Part shown: in pieces, positions 26,485 through 35,234 of the stretch
Layout of the letters: the number at the start of each line of letters is the position of its first letter
Numbering within the stretch: position 1 is the first letter of the stretch
Source: an uncultured Prevotellaceae bacterium
GTDB taxonomy: Bacteria > Bacteroidota > Bacteroidia > Bacteroidales > UBA3663
NCBI GenBank assembly: GCA_900319235.1
Contig: ONNR01000014.1
Location: forward strand, 29,182-93,181
DNA: 64,000 bases
Reading direction: 5' to 3'
Notes under the pieces: model-generated
Seen by the model: the letters and a program-made list of their open reading frames with translations, nothing else
What the model was told of the DNA's origin: nothing
Databases searched by the model: none
Program-made: the position numbers and the translations under genes

Positions 26485-28101
26485 ATGAAAAAGACACTTA
26501 ACGAAGTCCTTCAGGACTCCATTTCCAATCATTGGGATCTTTTGTCCCTCTCCAATTACGAGGGCGAAAACTACTATTACCGTGATGTTGCCGACCGCAT
26601 TGCACGTTATCATCTTGCCTGGAAGTCAGCAGGCTTGGAACCAGGCTTCCGCGTAGCTCTTTGTGGCCGAAACTGTGCCGAATGGTGCATCGGACTGCTT
26701 GCAGCCTTTTCTTATGGCGCAGTGGCTGTACCTTTGCTCAACGATTTCACTCCTGAGATGGTGCTTCGACTCATTGAACATAGCGAAGCACAGGTGCTCC
26801 TTGTAGGCCCTCATGTGGCCAAGAGCCTTGAGCCTTTGCATTTCGAAGAGAAACTTCCTGACGTGAAGATTTGTCTGCTCGACAATCAGGACATGGTCGA
26901 AGACCTTTTCAAATCGGCTTATCCCGATGGTCTGAAGCCCACTGACATCCATTATCATCGCCAGACGGCCGACGAACTGCTCATGATCAACTATACCTCG
27001 GGCACCACCAGTGAGCCCAAGGGTGTGATGATTCCACAACGCGCTATGTGGAGCAATATGGCATTTGCCGAAGAGGTGCTTCCCAATCTGCGACCCCGTA
27101 TGGAAGTCCTTTCGCTGCTTCCTACGGCTCACCTTTACGGTATGGCTTTCGAATTGATGTACGAGTTCATTGTGGGCATCCATGTTACCCTTCTTAATCG
27201 TGCACTAAGTCCAGCTCTTATCCTCAAGGCATTCAGTGACATCCGACCACACCTCATTGTCGTTGTTCCAATGCTTATCGAGAAGATTGTTCGCAAGGGC
27301 ATTATGCCTGAATACAATTCGACCAAGATACGTGCCGTGCGTCGCATTCCAGGCATGCGCAAGGCAGTCAATGCCAAGTTCCGCGATGGTCTGATGAAAG
27401 CTCTGGGAGGACGCCTCTATGAGGTCATCATCGGTGGTGCGGGTCTCAATAGCGAGGTCGAGCAGCTTCTCAAGGAGATCGACTTCCCGTTCACTGTCGG
27501 TTATGGTATGACGGAGTGTTCTCCCATCATCGGCTACTCCGACTGGAAGGAATTTATCCCCAACTCTTGTGGCAAACCCGCTCCTCGTATGGAGGTGCGC
27601 ATCGATAGCCGCCATCCCCGTGTGCCAGGCGAGATTCTTACGCGTGGCATGAATGTGATGCTTGGTTATTACAAGAACGAAGAGGCTACTCGTAAGGCCA
27701 TTGATGCCGATGGTTGGCTCCATACAGGCGATATGGGCATCATGGACTCAGTGGGCAACATCTTCATCCGTGGACGCATCAAGAATATGCTGCTCTCACC
27801 ATCGGGCCAGAATGTCTATCCAGAGGAAATCGAGGCCGTGGTTTGCTCGATGCCCTACGTGGCCGAGTGCGTCGTCGTGCAGCGTGACCATCGCCTTGTA
27901 GCGCTCGTCTATCCTGATCGTCAGGTGGCAGACTCGGCAGGCCTGCACAATGATGCTGATATCCTTCAATTCTTCAATTCGCGTCGCAACCAGGTAAACT
28001 CTGTCTTCCCACCTTACGCCCAGGTGAATGCTTTCGAGCTTGTAGAGCACGAATTCGAGAAGACACCTAAGAAGAGCATCAAGCGCTTCCTTTATACTTG
28101 A
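26485..28101 (+). CDS. Long-chain acyl-CoA synthetase (AMP-binding, ANL superfamily)
   Basis: 538 residues from ATG 26485; the open frame extends upstream into the tamL-like gene but without a fitting start. ANL motifs: INYTSGTTSEPKGVMIP (phosphate-binding), IIGGAGLNSEVEQ, GYGMTECSPIIGYS, GWLHTGDMGIMDS and IKNMLLSPSGQNVYPEEIE with the hinge and GQN(V/I)YP motif. The catalytic C-terminal Lys is in FEKTPKKSIKRFLY. It activates fatty acids to acyl-CoA through acyl-AMP. The gene lies 25 bp after the tamL-like gene. Confidence 0.9.
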   Translation: MKKTLNEVLQDSISNHWDLLSLSNYEGENYYYRDVADRIARYHLAWKSAGLEPGFRVALCGRNCAEWCIGLLAAFSYGAVAVPLLNDFTPEMVLRLIEHSEAQVLLVGPHVAKSLEPLHFEEKLPDVKICLLDNQDMVEDLFKSAYPDGLKPTDIHYHRQTADELLMINYTSGTTSEPKGVMIPQRAMWSNMAFAEEVLPNLRPRMEVLSLLPTAHLYGMAFELMYEFIVGIHVTLLNRALSPALILKAFSDIRPHLIVVVPMLIEKIVRKGIMPEYNSTKIRAVRRIPGMRKAVNAKFRDGLMKALGGRLYEVIIGGAGLNSEVEQLLKEIDFPFTVGYGMTECSPIIGYSDWKEFIPNSCGKPAPRMEVRIDSRHPRVPGEILTRGMNVMLGYYKNEEATRKAIDADGWLHTGDMGIMDSVGNIFIRGRIKNMLLSPSGQNVYPEEIEAVVCSMPYVAECVVVQRDHRLVALVYPDRQVADSAGLHNDADILQFFNSRRNQVNSVFPPYAQVNAFELVEHEFEKTPKKSIKRFLYT

Positions 28102-28105
28102 TTCC

Positions 28106-29146
28106 ATGTTGTATTTCACTTCCGACTATACTACAGGTGCACATCCCGAAGTGATGGAGCGCCTTGTCCAGACCAATCTTGAACACACCGTGGGCTATGG
28201 TGCCGACCACTATTGTGCCGAGGCTAGGAAACTCATCCGTGAGGCTTGCCAGGCACCAGATGCCCTGGTGCAGTTTCTTGTGGGCGGGACGCAGACCAAT
28301 GCTACGGTCATCGATGCCCTTTTGCGACGTCACGAGGGAGTGATGGCTGCCCAGACGGCACACATCAACGTGCACGAAAGTGGAGCCATCGAGCACAGCG
28401 GCCATAAGGTCCTCGTCCTTCCCAGCCATGACGGCAAGGTCCGAGCCGAGGAAGTGGAAAAGTATGTCAGCGACTTCTATCGAGACGACACCTACGAGCA
28501 CATGGTTGCTCCCGGCCTGCTCTATATCACACAGGCAACCGAATATGGTACCATCTATTCGCTTGCTGAACTTGAAGAGATTAGCGCCGTCTGCCATCGT
28601 CACAATATTCCGCTTTTTCTTGACGGTGCACGTTTGGGCTATGCCCTGTCTTCCGAAGCTGCTGACTTCACTTTGGCCGACATAGCCCGACTGTGCGACG
28701 TTTTCTATATTGGTGGTACCAAGCAGGGATTGCTATTCGGCGAAGCTGTGGTGGCAGCCAATCCTTCCCGATTGCCACATTTCTTCCCATTGGTCAAGCA
28801 ACATGGAGCCTTGCTTGCCAAGGGACGCCTGTTGGGAGTGCAGTTCGGTGCATTGTTCACAGATGATCTTTATGATCGTATCGCTAGTCATGCTGATGCC
28901 ATGGCGATGCGCATTCGCCAGATTTTCGAGCAAGAAGGATACAAGGCGGCTATCGATTCGCCCACCAATCAGCAGTTCTTCGTTCTTCCCAATGATGTGA
29001 TGGATCGATTGCTTCAGCACGTTTCGTTCGAGTTGTGGGGACCGCGTGGCGAATACGAGACCACTGTCCGTTTCGTTACCAGCTGGGCAACTTCTCAGGC
29101 AGATATTGATGCTCTCGGCGAACTTCTTCGAGGAATATTAACCTAA
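28106..29146 (+). CDS. Threonine aldolase-family PLP enzyme
   Basis: 346 residues. Fold-type I PLP enzyme of the beta-eliminating lyase/low-specificity threonine aldolase family: FTSDYTTGAHPEVMERL at the N-terminus, FLVGGTQTNATVI (PLP phosphate), HINVHESGAIEHSGHKVL (ring-stacking His), FLDGARLGYALSS (PLP Asp/Arg) and FYIGGTKQGLLFGEA with the Schiff-base Lys. It cleaves threonine or allo-threonine to glycine and acetaldehyde. It starts 4 bp after the acyl-CoA synthetase gene. Confidence 0.9.
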   Translation: MLYFTSDYTTGAHPEVMERLVQTNLEHTVGYGADHYCAEARKLIREACQAPDALVQFLVGGTQTNATVIDALLRRHEGVMAAQTAHINVHESGAIEHSGHKVLVLPSHDGKVRAEEVEKYVSDFYRDDTYEHMVAPGLLYITQATEYGTIYSLAELEEISAVCHRHNIPLFLDGARLGYALSSEAADFTLADIARLCDVFYIGGTKQGLLFGEAVVAANPSRLPHFFPLVKQHGALLAKGRLLGVQFGALFTDDLYDRIASHADAMAMRIRQIFEQEGYKAAIDSPTNQQFFVLPNDVMDRLLQHVSFELWGPRGEYETTVRFVTSWATSQADIDALGELLRGILT

Positions 29147-29158
29147 GATTTATAAATT

Positions 29159-30091
29159 ATGATTTACAAGAAACGTATCCTGCTCATTGACGACACTGAC
29201 AAGATGGTCTCTCTTTTAAGTAATGCATTTGCCAATGACCAGAGAATTGAATTGGTGTGTTCGACGTCGGCACGCAACGACCTCCGAAACAAATTGAGCT
29301 ACGACTATTACATCATCTATATTCACCATGATGGATTGATGGCCGATTTGCGCAATTTGGTAGGCTATTTGTATTCGTTCCTCAATTACATGAAGCCAGT
29401 GATTCTGGCTTTCACGTCCGACCGAGAAACGATTAAGTCTATCGTTGTTCCTGGAGTGGGATTCATTCCTTTGCCCATCAACATCGATGTGATACATCAA
29501 CAGGCGCTAAACGCCATCGATATTCTATCGGCCAACCGAAGCATCAACGACGTGTCACACCTTTCGGGCAACTATGCCATCGATGTCACTTTGCGTGACA
29601 AGATTGAGAAGGGGGATAAGTTTGTACTTGTTTATATCGACATCGACAAGTTTAAACCCTATACCGACTACTACGGTCTATTCATGGCAGGCCAGCTTAT
29701 TGGCTTTCTGACCGAGTTGCTTAGCAAAGCTGTAGCTCAATATGGATCGAAGGACGATTTCATCGGGCATATCGGAGGTGATGATTTCGTTCTTATTCTT
29801 AATGACTATGCTTATGCCGAAGCTGTCGGAAACGAGATTATCAGTCAATTTGATGCCAATGTCTCAAATTACTATGAGCCCGAAGATCTTGAAAGAGGAT
29901 ATATCGAGGTGCTCAATAGAAAGGGGGAAAAGGATCGTTTTGGTCTGATTAGTCTTTCGATAGCCATGGTGAGCAACGAATTCCGGACTTACAATTCCAC
30001 CGATGAAGTGTACAAGCGGATGATGTTGGCGAAGGACGAAGCCAAACAGATCAGTGGTTCGGTTATGTTGTGTGACACGTCAAAACAATAG
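29159..30091 (+). CDS. Pseudo-receiver plus degenerate GGDEF-domain protein (paralog 1)
   Basis: 310 residues, no membrane segment. Residues 1-125 look like a CheY-type receiver (RILLIDDTDK), but the position of the phosphorylated Asp reads IIYIHHDGL, so phosphorylation is unlikely. Residues ~130-305 are a GGDEF domain with HIGGDDF at 204-210 and DIDKFKPYTDYYG. Compared with active diguanylate cyclases the guanine-binding Asn is Thr169 and the Asp of the GD motif is Gln179 (AGQL), so cyclase activity is doubtful. No RxxD inhibitory site. Clear paralog of the gene at 31459, with the MATE gene between them. Confidence 0.8.
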   Translation: MIYKKRILLIDDTDKMVSLLSNAFANDQRIELVCSTSARNDLRNKLSYDYYIIYIHHDGLMADLRNLVGYLYSFLNYMKPVILAFTSDRETIKSIVVPGVGFIPLPINIDVIHQQALNAIDILSANRSINDVSHLSGNYAIDVTLRDKIEKGDKFVLVYIDIDKFKPYTDYYGLFMAGQLIGFLTELLSKAVAQYGSKDDFIGHIGGDDFVLILNDYAYAEAVGNEIISQFDANVSNYYEPEDLERGYIEVLNRKGEKDRFGLISLSIAMVSNEFRTYNSTDEVYKRMMLAKDEAKQISGSVMLCDTSKQ

Positions 30092-30097
30092 AAGTAT

Positions 30098-31486
30098 ATG
30101 CCGAATCGAAGTGCCGAGAATGTCGCGTTGCTGAATGCAGATCCGCGCAAGTCAATACCCCGACTGGCTTTGCCTGTGATGGTGACGATGATCATCACCT
30201 CACTCTACAACGTGGTCGATGGTATCTGGATTGCGGGTTTGGGCGAATCTGCCATTTCGGGTATCGGCTTGATTACACCATTGTGGATGATTATCACGGC
30301 AGTCTCCAATGGTCTTGCACATGGAGCTACCAGTTCGGTGAGTCGTCACGGAAACCAGGACAAGCCCTTGGCTGAGCGAACTGCCGAGCATGCACTTGTC
30401 ATCTTTCTGGTGGGAGCCATCATTCTCACTGTCGTCCTGCTTCTCGTTCTGTATCCCTACTTGAATTATTTCAAGGTGACAGGGGATACTCGTCAGGCTG
30501 CTAATGAATATGCTGTTCCCCTCTTCCTCGGTTTGATGGGTGTTACCCTGATGAATGGATGCGCTGGCTTGATGCGTGCGGAAGGTGACACGCAGCGGCC
30601 CATGTATGCTTGTTCGCTTGGTTTGATACTCAACGCCTGTCTTGACCCCGTTTTCATCTATTGGATGGGGATGGGTTCAGCAGGTGCCTCCATCTCCACG
30701 GTTGTCACTTCGTGGCTGAGTGCCGCCATTATGCTTTATTGGATGTTTGTCAAGAAGGACACTTACTATCGTGTCAAGCTTAGTGGCATCGTGCATCCCG
30801 AATGGGATAGGACGATAGTCCACGACATCCTCAATACCGGTATCCTGGCTTCGATTGAGCTGATTATGATGTCGGTGGCCAGTTTCCTTTTCTATTCTTT
30901 CATCCGTACACTGGGTGGCGATTATGGCGTGAGCGTTTATTCGTCGGGCTATCGCCTCTATTTGCTCAACTTGATGCCGGTCTCAGCCCTAAGTATGGCA
31001 TCGGTAGCCATCGTAGGAACCTGGTATGGTAAGGGTGACATAGCCAATCTGCGACGAACGCATAATTATTGTTGCCTCTATGCTACGGCAATAGGTCTTA
31101 CAGTCACGCTGCTTGTCTTTCTTTTCTCCGACCATCTTGCCCGGCTTTTTGCCCTCACCTCCGACGATGCCAACCTTATCAGTGGCATCAACGAATATAT
31201 ACGCATCACGGCATTCTGCATTCCATTCCTTGGCGTGGGGCTTCCTTCCACATTCATGTATCTTGGAATGGGCAAAGCCAAATACAGCCTCTTTTGGACC
31301 GTTATTAACGAATTGGTATGTGCCGTTTCGGCAACCTATCTATTGGGCTTCATTCTCAATTGGGGTCTTTATGGTATCTGGTGGGGCTTTGTTCTGGGGC
31401 GTGGCATTGCCTCGATATGCAATTTCATTTTCTCACGATTCACTATCAATAGATTAATATGGATAAGAAAAAGAACGTCGTTGTGA
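30098..31486 (+). CDS. MATE family multidrug/Na+ exporter
   Basis: 462 residues, about 12 membrane helices in two related halves (each MatE domain: SIPRLALPVMVTMIITSLYNVVDGIWI in part, and the repeat around 235-260). MATE proteins export cationic drugs or metabolites in exchange for Na+ or H+. It starts 6 bp after one GGDEF gene and its last 28 bp overlap the start of the second, so the three are translationally coupled. The substrate is unknown. Confidence 0.9.
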   Translation: MPNRSAENVALLNADPRKSIPRLALPVMVTMIITSLYNVVDGIWIAGLGESAISGIGLITPLWMIITAVSNGLAHGATSSVSRHGNQDKPLAERTAEHALVIFLVGAIILTVVLLLVLYPYLNYFKVTGDTRQAANEYAVPLFLGLMGVTLMNGCAGLMRAEGDTQRPMYACSLGLILNACLDPVFIYWMGMGSAGASISTVVTSWLSAAIMLYWMFVKKDTYYRVKLSGIVHPEWDRTIVHDILNTGILASIELIMMSVASFLFYSFIRTLGGDYGVSVYSSGYRLYLLNLMPVSALSMASVAIVGTWYGKGDIANLRRTHNYCCLYATAIGLTVTLLVFLFSDHLARLFALTSDDANLISGINEYIRITAFCIPFLGVGLPSTFMYLGMGKAKYSLFWTVINELVCAVSATYLLGFILNWGLYGIWWGFVLGRGIASICNFIFSRFTINRLIWIRKRTSL

Positions 31487-32394
31487 TTGACGATCTGGGC
31501 GATCTGCTGCATCTTCTGACCCTGTCGTTCATCGATAATGCAACGGTACAGTTAATTCAGACGAGCTCTGACATTGAGGATGTGAATAAAACATTGGGTC
31601 TTGAAAATTATTTTATCATCGTCAACGAAGAGGGCCTGAAGAACGACATCACCCAATTGGTGAAGTATCTCCATGCACGCAACAAGTTCACCGTTGCTCC
31701 CATCATTGTCGCCACTGGCAAACGTTACGAATTGAGTGATGATGTACAGAAGCTGGTACCTGTCATCAGCGTCATCCCAAAGGATATCGAGCCCGCACGT
31801 CTTGGTCATCATCTGGGCAACATCATCGATTCCATCGAGTCAAACCGCAATCTGAATGCGTTGTCGGGCCTGCCGGGCAACAATGTCATCGGCCAGAAGA
31901 TACGCGACTGCAAGGCCGATGAAAAGGATTTCGCAGTGATGTATATCGACCTCGACAACTTCAAGGAATACAACGAATACTATGGTTTCTACAAGGGAGA
32001 CCAGGTTCTTCTGTTTCTTGCCAGAATGCTGCCAACTGTGATGCGTGAATGTGGTGCCGAAACCGACTTCGTGGGCCATGTGGGTGGTGACGATTTCATC
32101 ATGATTCTCCAGCACCTGAATGTCGTGAAGGAGATAGGCAACCGTATTATCGCCCACTTCGATGCAGGTATTTCCAACTTCTATGAGGCAAAAGATTTGG
32201 AGAATGGATACATCGAGACCCGCAATCGTGCCGGACAACTCGAGCGTATCAATATCATGAGCATCTCCATCATCGTGATGTATTCCGACGAGATTCGTTC
32301 CACTCCCGTCAATGAGGTTTATAAGCGCATGATGCTCTATAAGAAGCGCGCAAAGATGGTACGCGGTAGTGTGCTTCTGAAAGATTTCAATTAG
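31459..32394 (+). CDS. Pseudo-receiver plus GGDEF-domain protein (paralog 2)
   Basis: 311 residues, soluble. N-terminal receiver-like domain (NVVVIDDLGDLL) with Asn/Glu (FIIVNEEGL) where the phospho-Asp should be. The GGDEF domain contains ALSGLPGNNVIG, DLDNFKEYNEYYGFYKGD and HVGGDDFIMI. The metal-binding Asp164, guanine-binding Asn172 and Asp181, and GGDDF at 209-213 are all present, so unlike paralog 1 it could be catalytically competent. No RxxD inhibitory site is visible. Its start lies inside the 3' end of the MATE gene. It is the last gene before the 42-bp repeat array. Confidence 0.82.
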   Translation: MDKKKNVVVIDDLGDLLHLLTLSFIDNATVQLIQTSSDIEDVNKTLGLENYFIIVNEEGLKNDITQLVKYLHARNKFTVAPIIVATGKRYELSDDVQKLVPVISVIPKDIEPARLGHHLGNIIDSIESNRNLNALSGLPGNNVIGQKIRDCKADEKDFAVMYIDLDNFKEYNEYYGFYKGDQVLLFLARMLPTVMRECGAETDFVGHVGGDDFIMILQHLNVVKEIGNRIIAHFDAGISNFYEAKDLENGYIETRNRAGQLERINIMSISIIVMYSDEIRSTPVNEVYKRMMLYKKRAKMVRGSVLLKDFN

Positions 32395-32435
32395 CTCTTA
32401 TTGCGAAACGAGACCCCGTTACCTAAAATAGCGCC

Positions 32436-32840
32436 ATAACCATTTTTGGCCAAGATTGGTTATTACTCGGCAGGAGTATGACCATTCTTGGCCAAAAATG
32501 GTTATAGTGCGGATGGAGCATGACCAAAGTTGGCCAAGAAAGGGTTTGCCGCGATCGAAGAATAACCAATCTTGGCCAAGAAAGGGTATTCCTCGATAGG
32601 AAATGACACTCTGTCGGCCGTCAGAGTGCTTTCGCCGATTGGAGCATGACCAACGTTAGCCAAGAAAGGGTATGCCGTGATCGAAGAATAACCAATTTCG
32701 GCCAAAATAGGGTATGCCTCGACAGGAAATAACACTCTTTCGGCCGTCAGAGTGCTTTCTCCAATTGGAGCATAACCAATCTTGGCCAAGAAAGGGTATG
32801 CCGCGACAGGAGAATAACCAGTCTTGGCCAAGATTGGTCA
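32436..32840. repeat. 42-bp dyad array, ten units in exact register
   Basis: Ten units whose central 8-mers start at 32446, 32488, 32530, 32572, 32614, 32656, 32698, 32740, 32782 and 32824, always 42 bp apart. The centre is TTGGCCAA or a variant (TTAGCCAA, TCGGCCAA, TCGGCCGT). Units 1, 2 and 10 read ACCAnnnTTGGCCAAnnnTGGT; units 3, 4, 6, 7 and 9 end in AGGGTATGCC or similar; units 5 and 8 are near-perfect palindromes with CACTCT and AGAGTG arms. Units 4-6 and 7-9 form a 126-bp higher-order repeat, about 85% identical. The array lies between two convergent transcription units. Confidence 0.93.
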
Positions 32841-32950
32841 TTCTAAAATTGGACATAGAGCATTCCTTTCCGCCAATAGAGTATCATCGCCGAGAACGAG
32901 AACCTAATATGTGAACGTGGGGAAAATGTGGGGATAAAATAGAAAACAGA

Positions 32951-32987
32951 AATTGCCTAACACCTAATTTGAAGATGTTAGGCAATT
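32951..32987 (-). terminator. Terminator of tRNA-Leu
   Basis: AATTGCCTAACA (32951-32962) pairs perfectly with TGTTAGGCAATT (32976-32987). On the minus strand it is followed by TTTCTGTTTTC, fitting termination of the tRNA transcript. Confidence 0.85.
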
Positions 32988-33005
32988 CCTGTATAATTGA
33001 AAAGG

Positions 33006-33090
33006 TACCCCAAGCGGGGGTCGAACCCGCACGGCCTTTTGGGCCAAGGGATTTTAAGTCCCTCGTGTCTACCGATTCCACCATCAGGGC
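33006..33090 (-). tRNA. tRNA-Leu (anticodon UAA)
   Basis: On the minus strand: acceptor GCCCTGA, D arm GTG/CAC, anticodon arm AGGGA-CTTAAAA-TCCCT with anticodon TAA, long variable arm GGCC/GGCC as in class II tRNAs, T arm GCGGG-TTCGACC-CCCGC, acceptor TTGGGGT and discriminator A. Length 85 without CCA, which is not fully encoded. The acceptor stem has three G-U pairs (1-72, 5-68, 6-67). Confidence 0.95.
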
Positions 33091-33137
33091 AGACCTATTT
33101 GTCACGAAGCGTTGCCGCATTTCGTTTTTGACGGGCG

Positions 33138-33168
33138 CAAAGATACGTCATTTTTTCGAATTATCCAA
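33138..33168 (-). promoter_or_regulatory. Promoter of tRNA-Leu
   Basis: Minus-strand TATCTTTG (33138-33145) with TTGG about 23 bp upstream (33165-33168), some 50 bp before the mature 5' end. Confidence 0.75.
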
Positions 33169-33280
33169 TTATTTCGACGGAAAAATGTAATTTCTGTGTT
33201 CAAAAAATAGCAAAATGCCCCTTTTTGATGGCTCTAAATTGGTTTTTCGTGGTTTTTTGCAAAAAGAAACATCCTAAAAA

Positions 33281-33311
33281 TTTGTTTTTTCAAAAATATT
33301 CATTATCTTTG
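33281..33311 (+). promoter_or_regulatory. Promoter of the GH13 gene
   Basis: TTTG at 33281-33284 and TATCTTTG at 33304-33311, spacing 23 bp. A leader of about 90 bp follows without other visible signals. Confidence 0.85.
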
Positions 33312-33408
33312 CACCCACTATAAATAAAAATATTGAAATTATACGCGAATTATTGTTAGTTTCAACGAAATACTGCAATAATTCCTCTCATAAAGATAAC
33401 CCAAACCG

Positions 33409-35109
33409 ATGAAGGAAAAGATTATCATCTACCAGGCTTTGGTTCGTCTGTTCGGCAATGGTAATACGACCCGCGAGCATAATGGCACGATTGAGCAGAA
33501 CGGCTGTGGTAAGATGAGCGATTTTTCGGAGGTGGCGCTGCGATCCATTCGAAAACTTGGCTGCAACTATATCTGGTACACCGGATTGCTGCAGCAGGCT
33601 TCTGCTACCGACTATTCAAGATATGGTATTCCCCGTCAGAACCCACAGGTCCTGAAGGGTATTGCTGGTTCCCCCTATGCCATTTCTGATTATTATAGCG
33701 TGTCATGTGACTTGGCTGACGATCCAGATCGTCGTATGGAGGAGTTTGATGCCCTTGTCGAACGCACTCATAAGGTGGGCCTTAAGATGATTATCGATTT
33801 TGTGCCAAATCATGTTGCCCGTCATTACAAGAGCGTAACCAAGCCAAAGAACGTCAGCGACCTTGGTGAGTACGATCACGTGGACCGTCCCTTTGATCCC
33901 CATAACAACTTCTATTATTGTGAAGAGCCTCTTCATCTTGACAGGGTAGGAGTGGCACCTAGCGAAGAGATGGGACCATATGTCGAAAATCCTGCTTGTG
34001 CCACTGGCAATGATGTTTTCAACGCATGGCCCGACAAATATGATTGGTACGAGACCGTTAAGTTGAACTTCGGCATCGACTATATGGGAGGTGGGCGCGA
34101 CTATTTTACGCCTCTACCCAATACTTGGCTCAAATTGCGCGACATTCTCGTCTATTGGACCGAAAAGGGCGTAGATGGTTTCCGTTGCGATATGGCTTTC
34201 ATGGTTCCTGTTGATTTCTGGCATTGGATTATTCCCCAGATCAAGGAAATCAACCCCAATATCATCTTCATCGCTGAGATCTACGAGCCTGCGCTTTATT
34301 CAAGCTACATCAACTACGGAGGGTTCGACTACCTCTACGACAAAGTGGGTCTGTATGATACACTGCGTGGTATCGTCGAGTGTCGTGAGTCAGCAAGTGC
34401 CATTACACAGGTTTGGCAGGGGCTCAATGGTGTGCAGGAGCACATGCTCAACTTCCTCGAGAATCACGACGAACAGCGTCTGGCTTCTGACTTTTTTGCC
34501 GGCGATCCCATCAAAGGACGTCCCGCGCTCATAGTCAGCGTTCTAATGAACACTTGTCCCTTCCTTAATTATTTCGGACAGGAACTTGGCGAACGCGGTA
34601 TGGATGAGGAAGGGTATTCCGGTCTCGACGGACGAACCACTATTTTCGATTATTGGACCGTTGATACCATCTATCAGTGGCGTGGCAAGAAGGGTCTTTG
34701 GCGCCGTCATATGCTTCCCAAGAGCATACGTGACCTGCGCGACTATTACAACAAGGTGTTCTCCATCGCCAATTCCTGCGATGCCCTGCGTGAAGGTGAT
34801 TTTTACGACCTTACCTATTGCAATTACAACAATCCCGAATACAACATCCACCGTACGTTCAGCTTCATTCGCCATTCGCGCCATGACTTGGTGCTCGTGG
34901 TGGCCAATTTCCAGGGCGAAGACCAGCAGATTGCTGTCAACGTGCCGCAGGAGGCATGGGATTATGTTGGAATCGTCCCCGGACGCAGACGCCATGTGGA
35001 GAACCTGCTTACTGGTGAGTGGGACTTCGGTGTTTTCTCGACTACTGAACCCGTGCGCGTCAAAGTACCTGCCTACGATGCAGTAGTTTTGCGCATAAAA
35101 GGCAAGTAG
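33409..35109 (+). CDS. GH13 alpha-amylase-family enzyme, cytoplasmic
   Basis: 566 residues without signal peptide. The (beta/alpha)8 barrel carries the GH13 motifs: MIIDFVPNHV (region I), VDGFRCDMAF with nucleophile Asp261 (region II), FIAEIYEP with acid/base Glu290 (III) and FLENHDEQR with Asp354 (IV). The C-terminal ~90 residues form a beta domain (FSTTEPVRVKVPAYDAVVL). GH13 enzymes hydrolyse or transglycosylate alpha-glucans; an intracellular location suggests maltodextrin or storage-glucan use. It has its own promoter and terminator. Confidence 0.9.
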   Translation: MKEKIIIYQALVRLFGNGNTTREHNGTIEQNGCGKMSDFSEVALRSIRKLGCNYIWYTGLLQQASATDYSRYGIPRQNPQVLKGIAGSPYAISDYYSVSCDLADDPDRRMEEFDALVERTHKVGLKMIIDFVPNHVARHYKSVTKPKNVSDLGEYDHVDRPFDPHNNFYYCEEPLHLDRVGVAPSEEMGPYVENPACATGNDVFNAWPDKYDWYETVKLNFGIDYMGGGRDYFTPLPNTWLKLRDILVYWTEKGVDGFRCDMAFMVPVDFWHWIIPQIKEINPNIIFIAEIYEPALYSSYINYGGFDYLYDKVGLYDTLRGIVECRESASAITQVWQGLNGVQEHMLNFLENHDEQRLASDFFAGDPIKGRPALIVSVLMNTCPFLNYFGQELGERGMDEEGYSGLDGRTTIFDYWTVDTIYQWRGKKGLWRRHMLPKSIRDLRDYYNKVFSIANSCDALREGDFYDLTYCNYNNPEYNIHRTFSFIRHSRHDLVLVVANFQGEDQQIAVNVPQEAWDYVGIVPGRRRHVENLLTGEWDFGVFSTTEPVRVKVPAYDAVVLRIKGK

Positions 35110-35133
35110 CAATGAATTTTCAATCAAATTGGA

Positions 35134-35174
35134 GCAGAAATCGCAAATTATTTGCATTTTCTGCCCCTTTTTTT
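35134..35174 (+). terminator. Terminator of the GH13 gene
   Basis: GCAGAAA (35134-35140) pairs with TTTCTGC (35158-35164), with an inner GCAAA/TTTGC stem, followed by seven Ts. Confidence 0.85.
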
Positions 35175-35196
35175 ACCGACCTATTGTTTTAAAGTT

Positions 35197-35204
35197 TATA
35201 TTTG
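35197..35204 (+). promoter_or_regulatory. -7 box of prs
   Basis: TATATTTG, 30 bp before the prs ATG. A -33 TTTG at the right distance is not seen; the upstream bases belong to the preceding terminator. Confidence 0.65.
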
Positions 35205-35234
35205 CACCGTATTATGCACATATAATATAATATT

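Noticed and set aside
32436..32840. CRISPR array
   Set aside because: The whole 42-bp unit recurs with variants; there are no unique spacers, no constant direct repeat and no cas genes.
32884..33190. Small open frames on both strands around 33.0 kb
   Set aside because: They run through the tRNA-Leu gene and its terminator.
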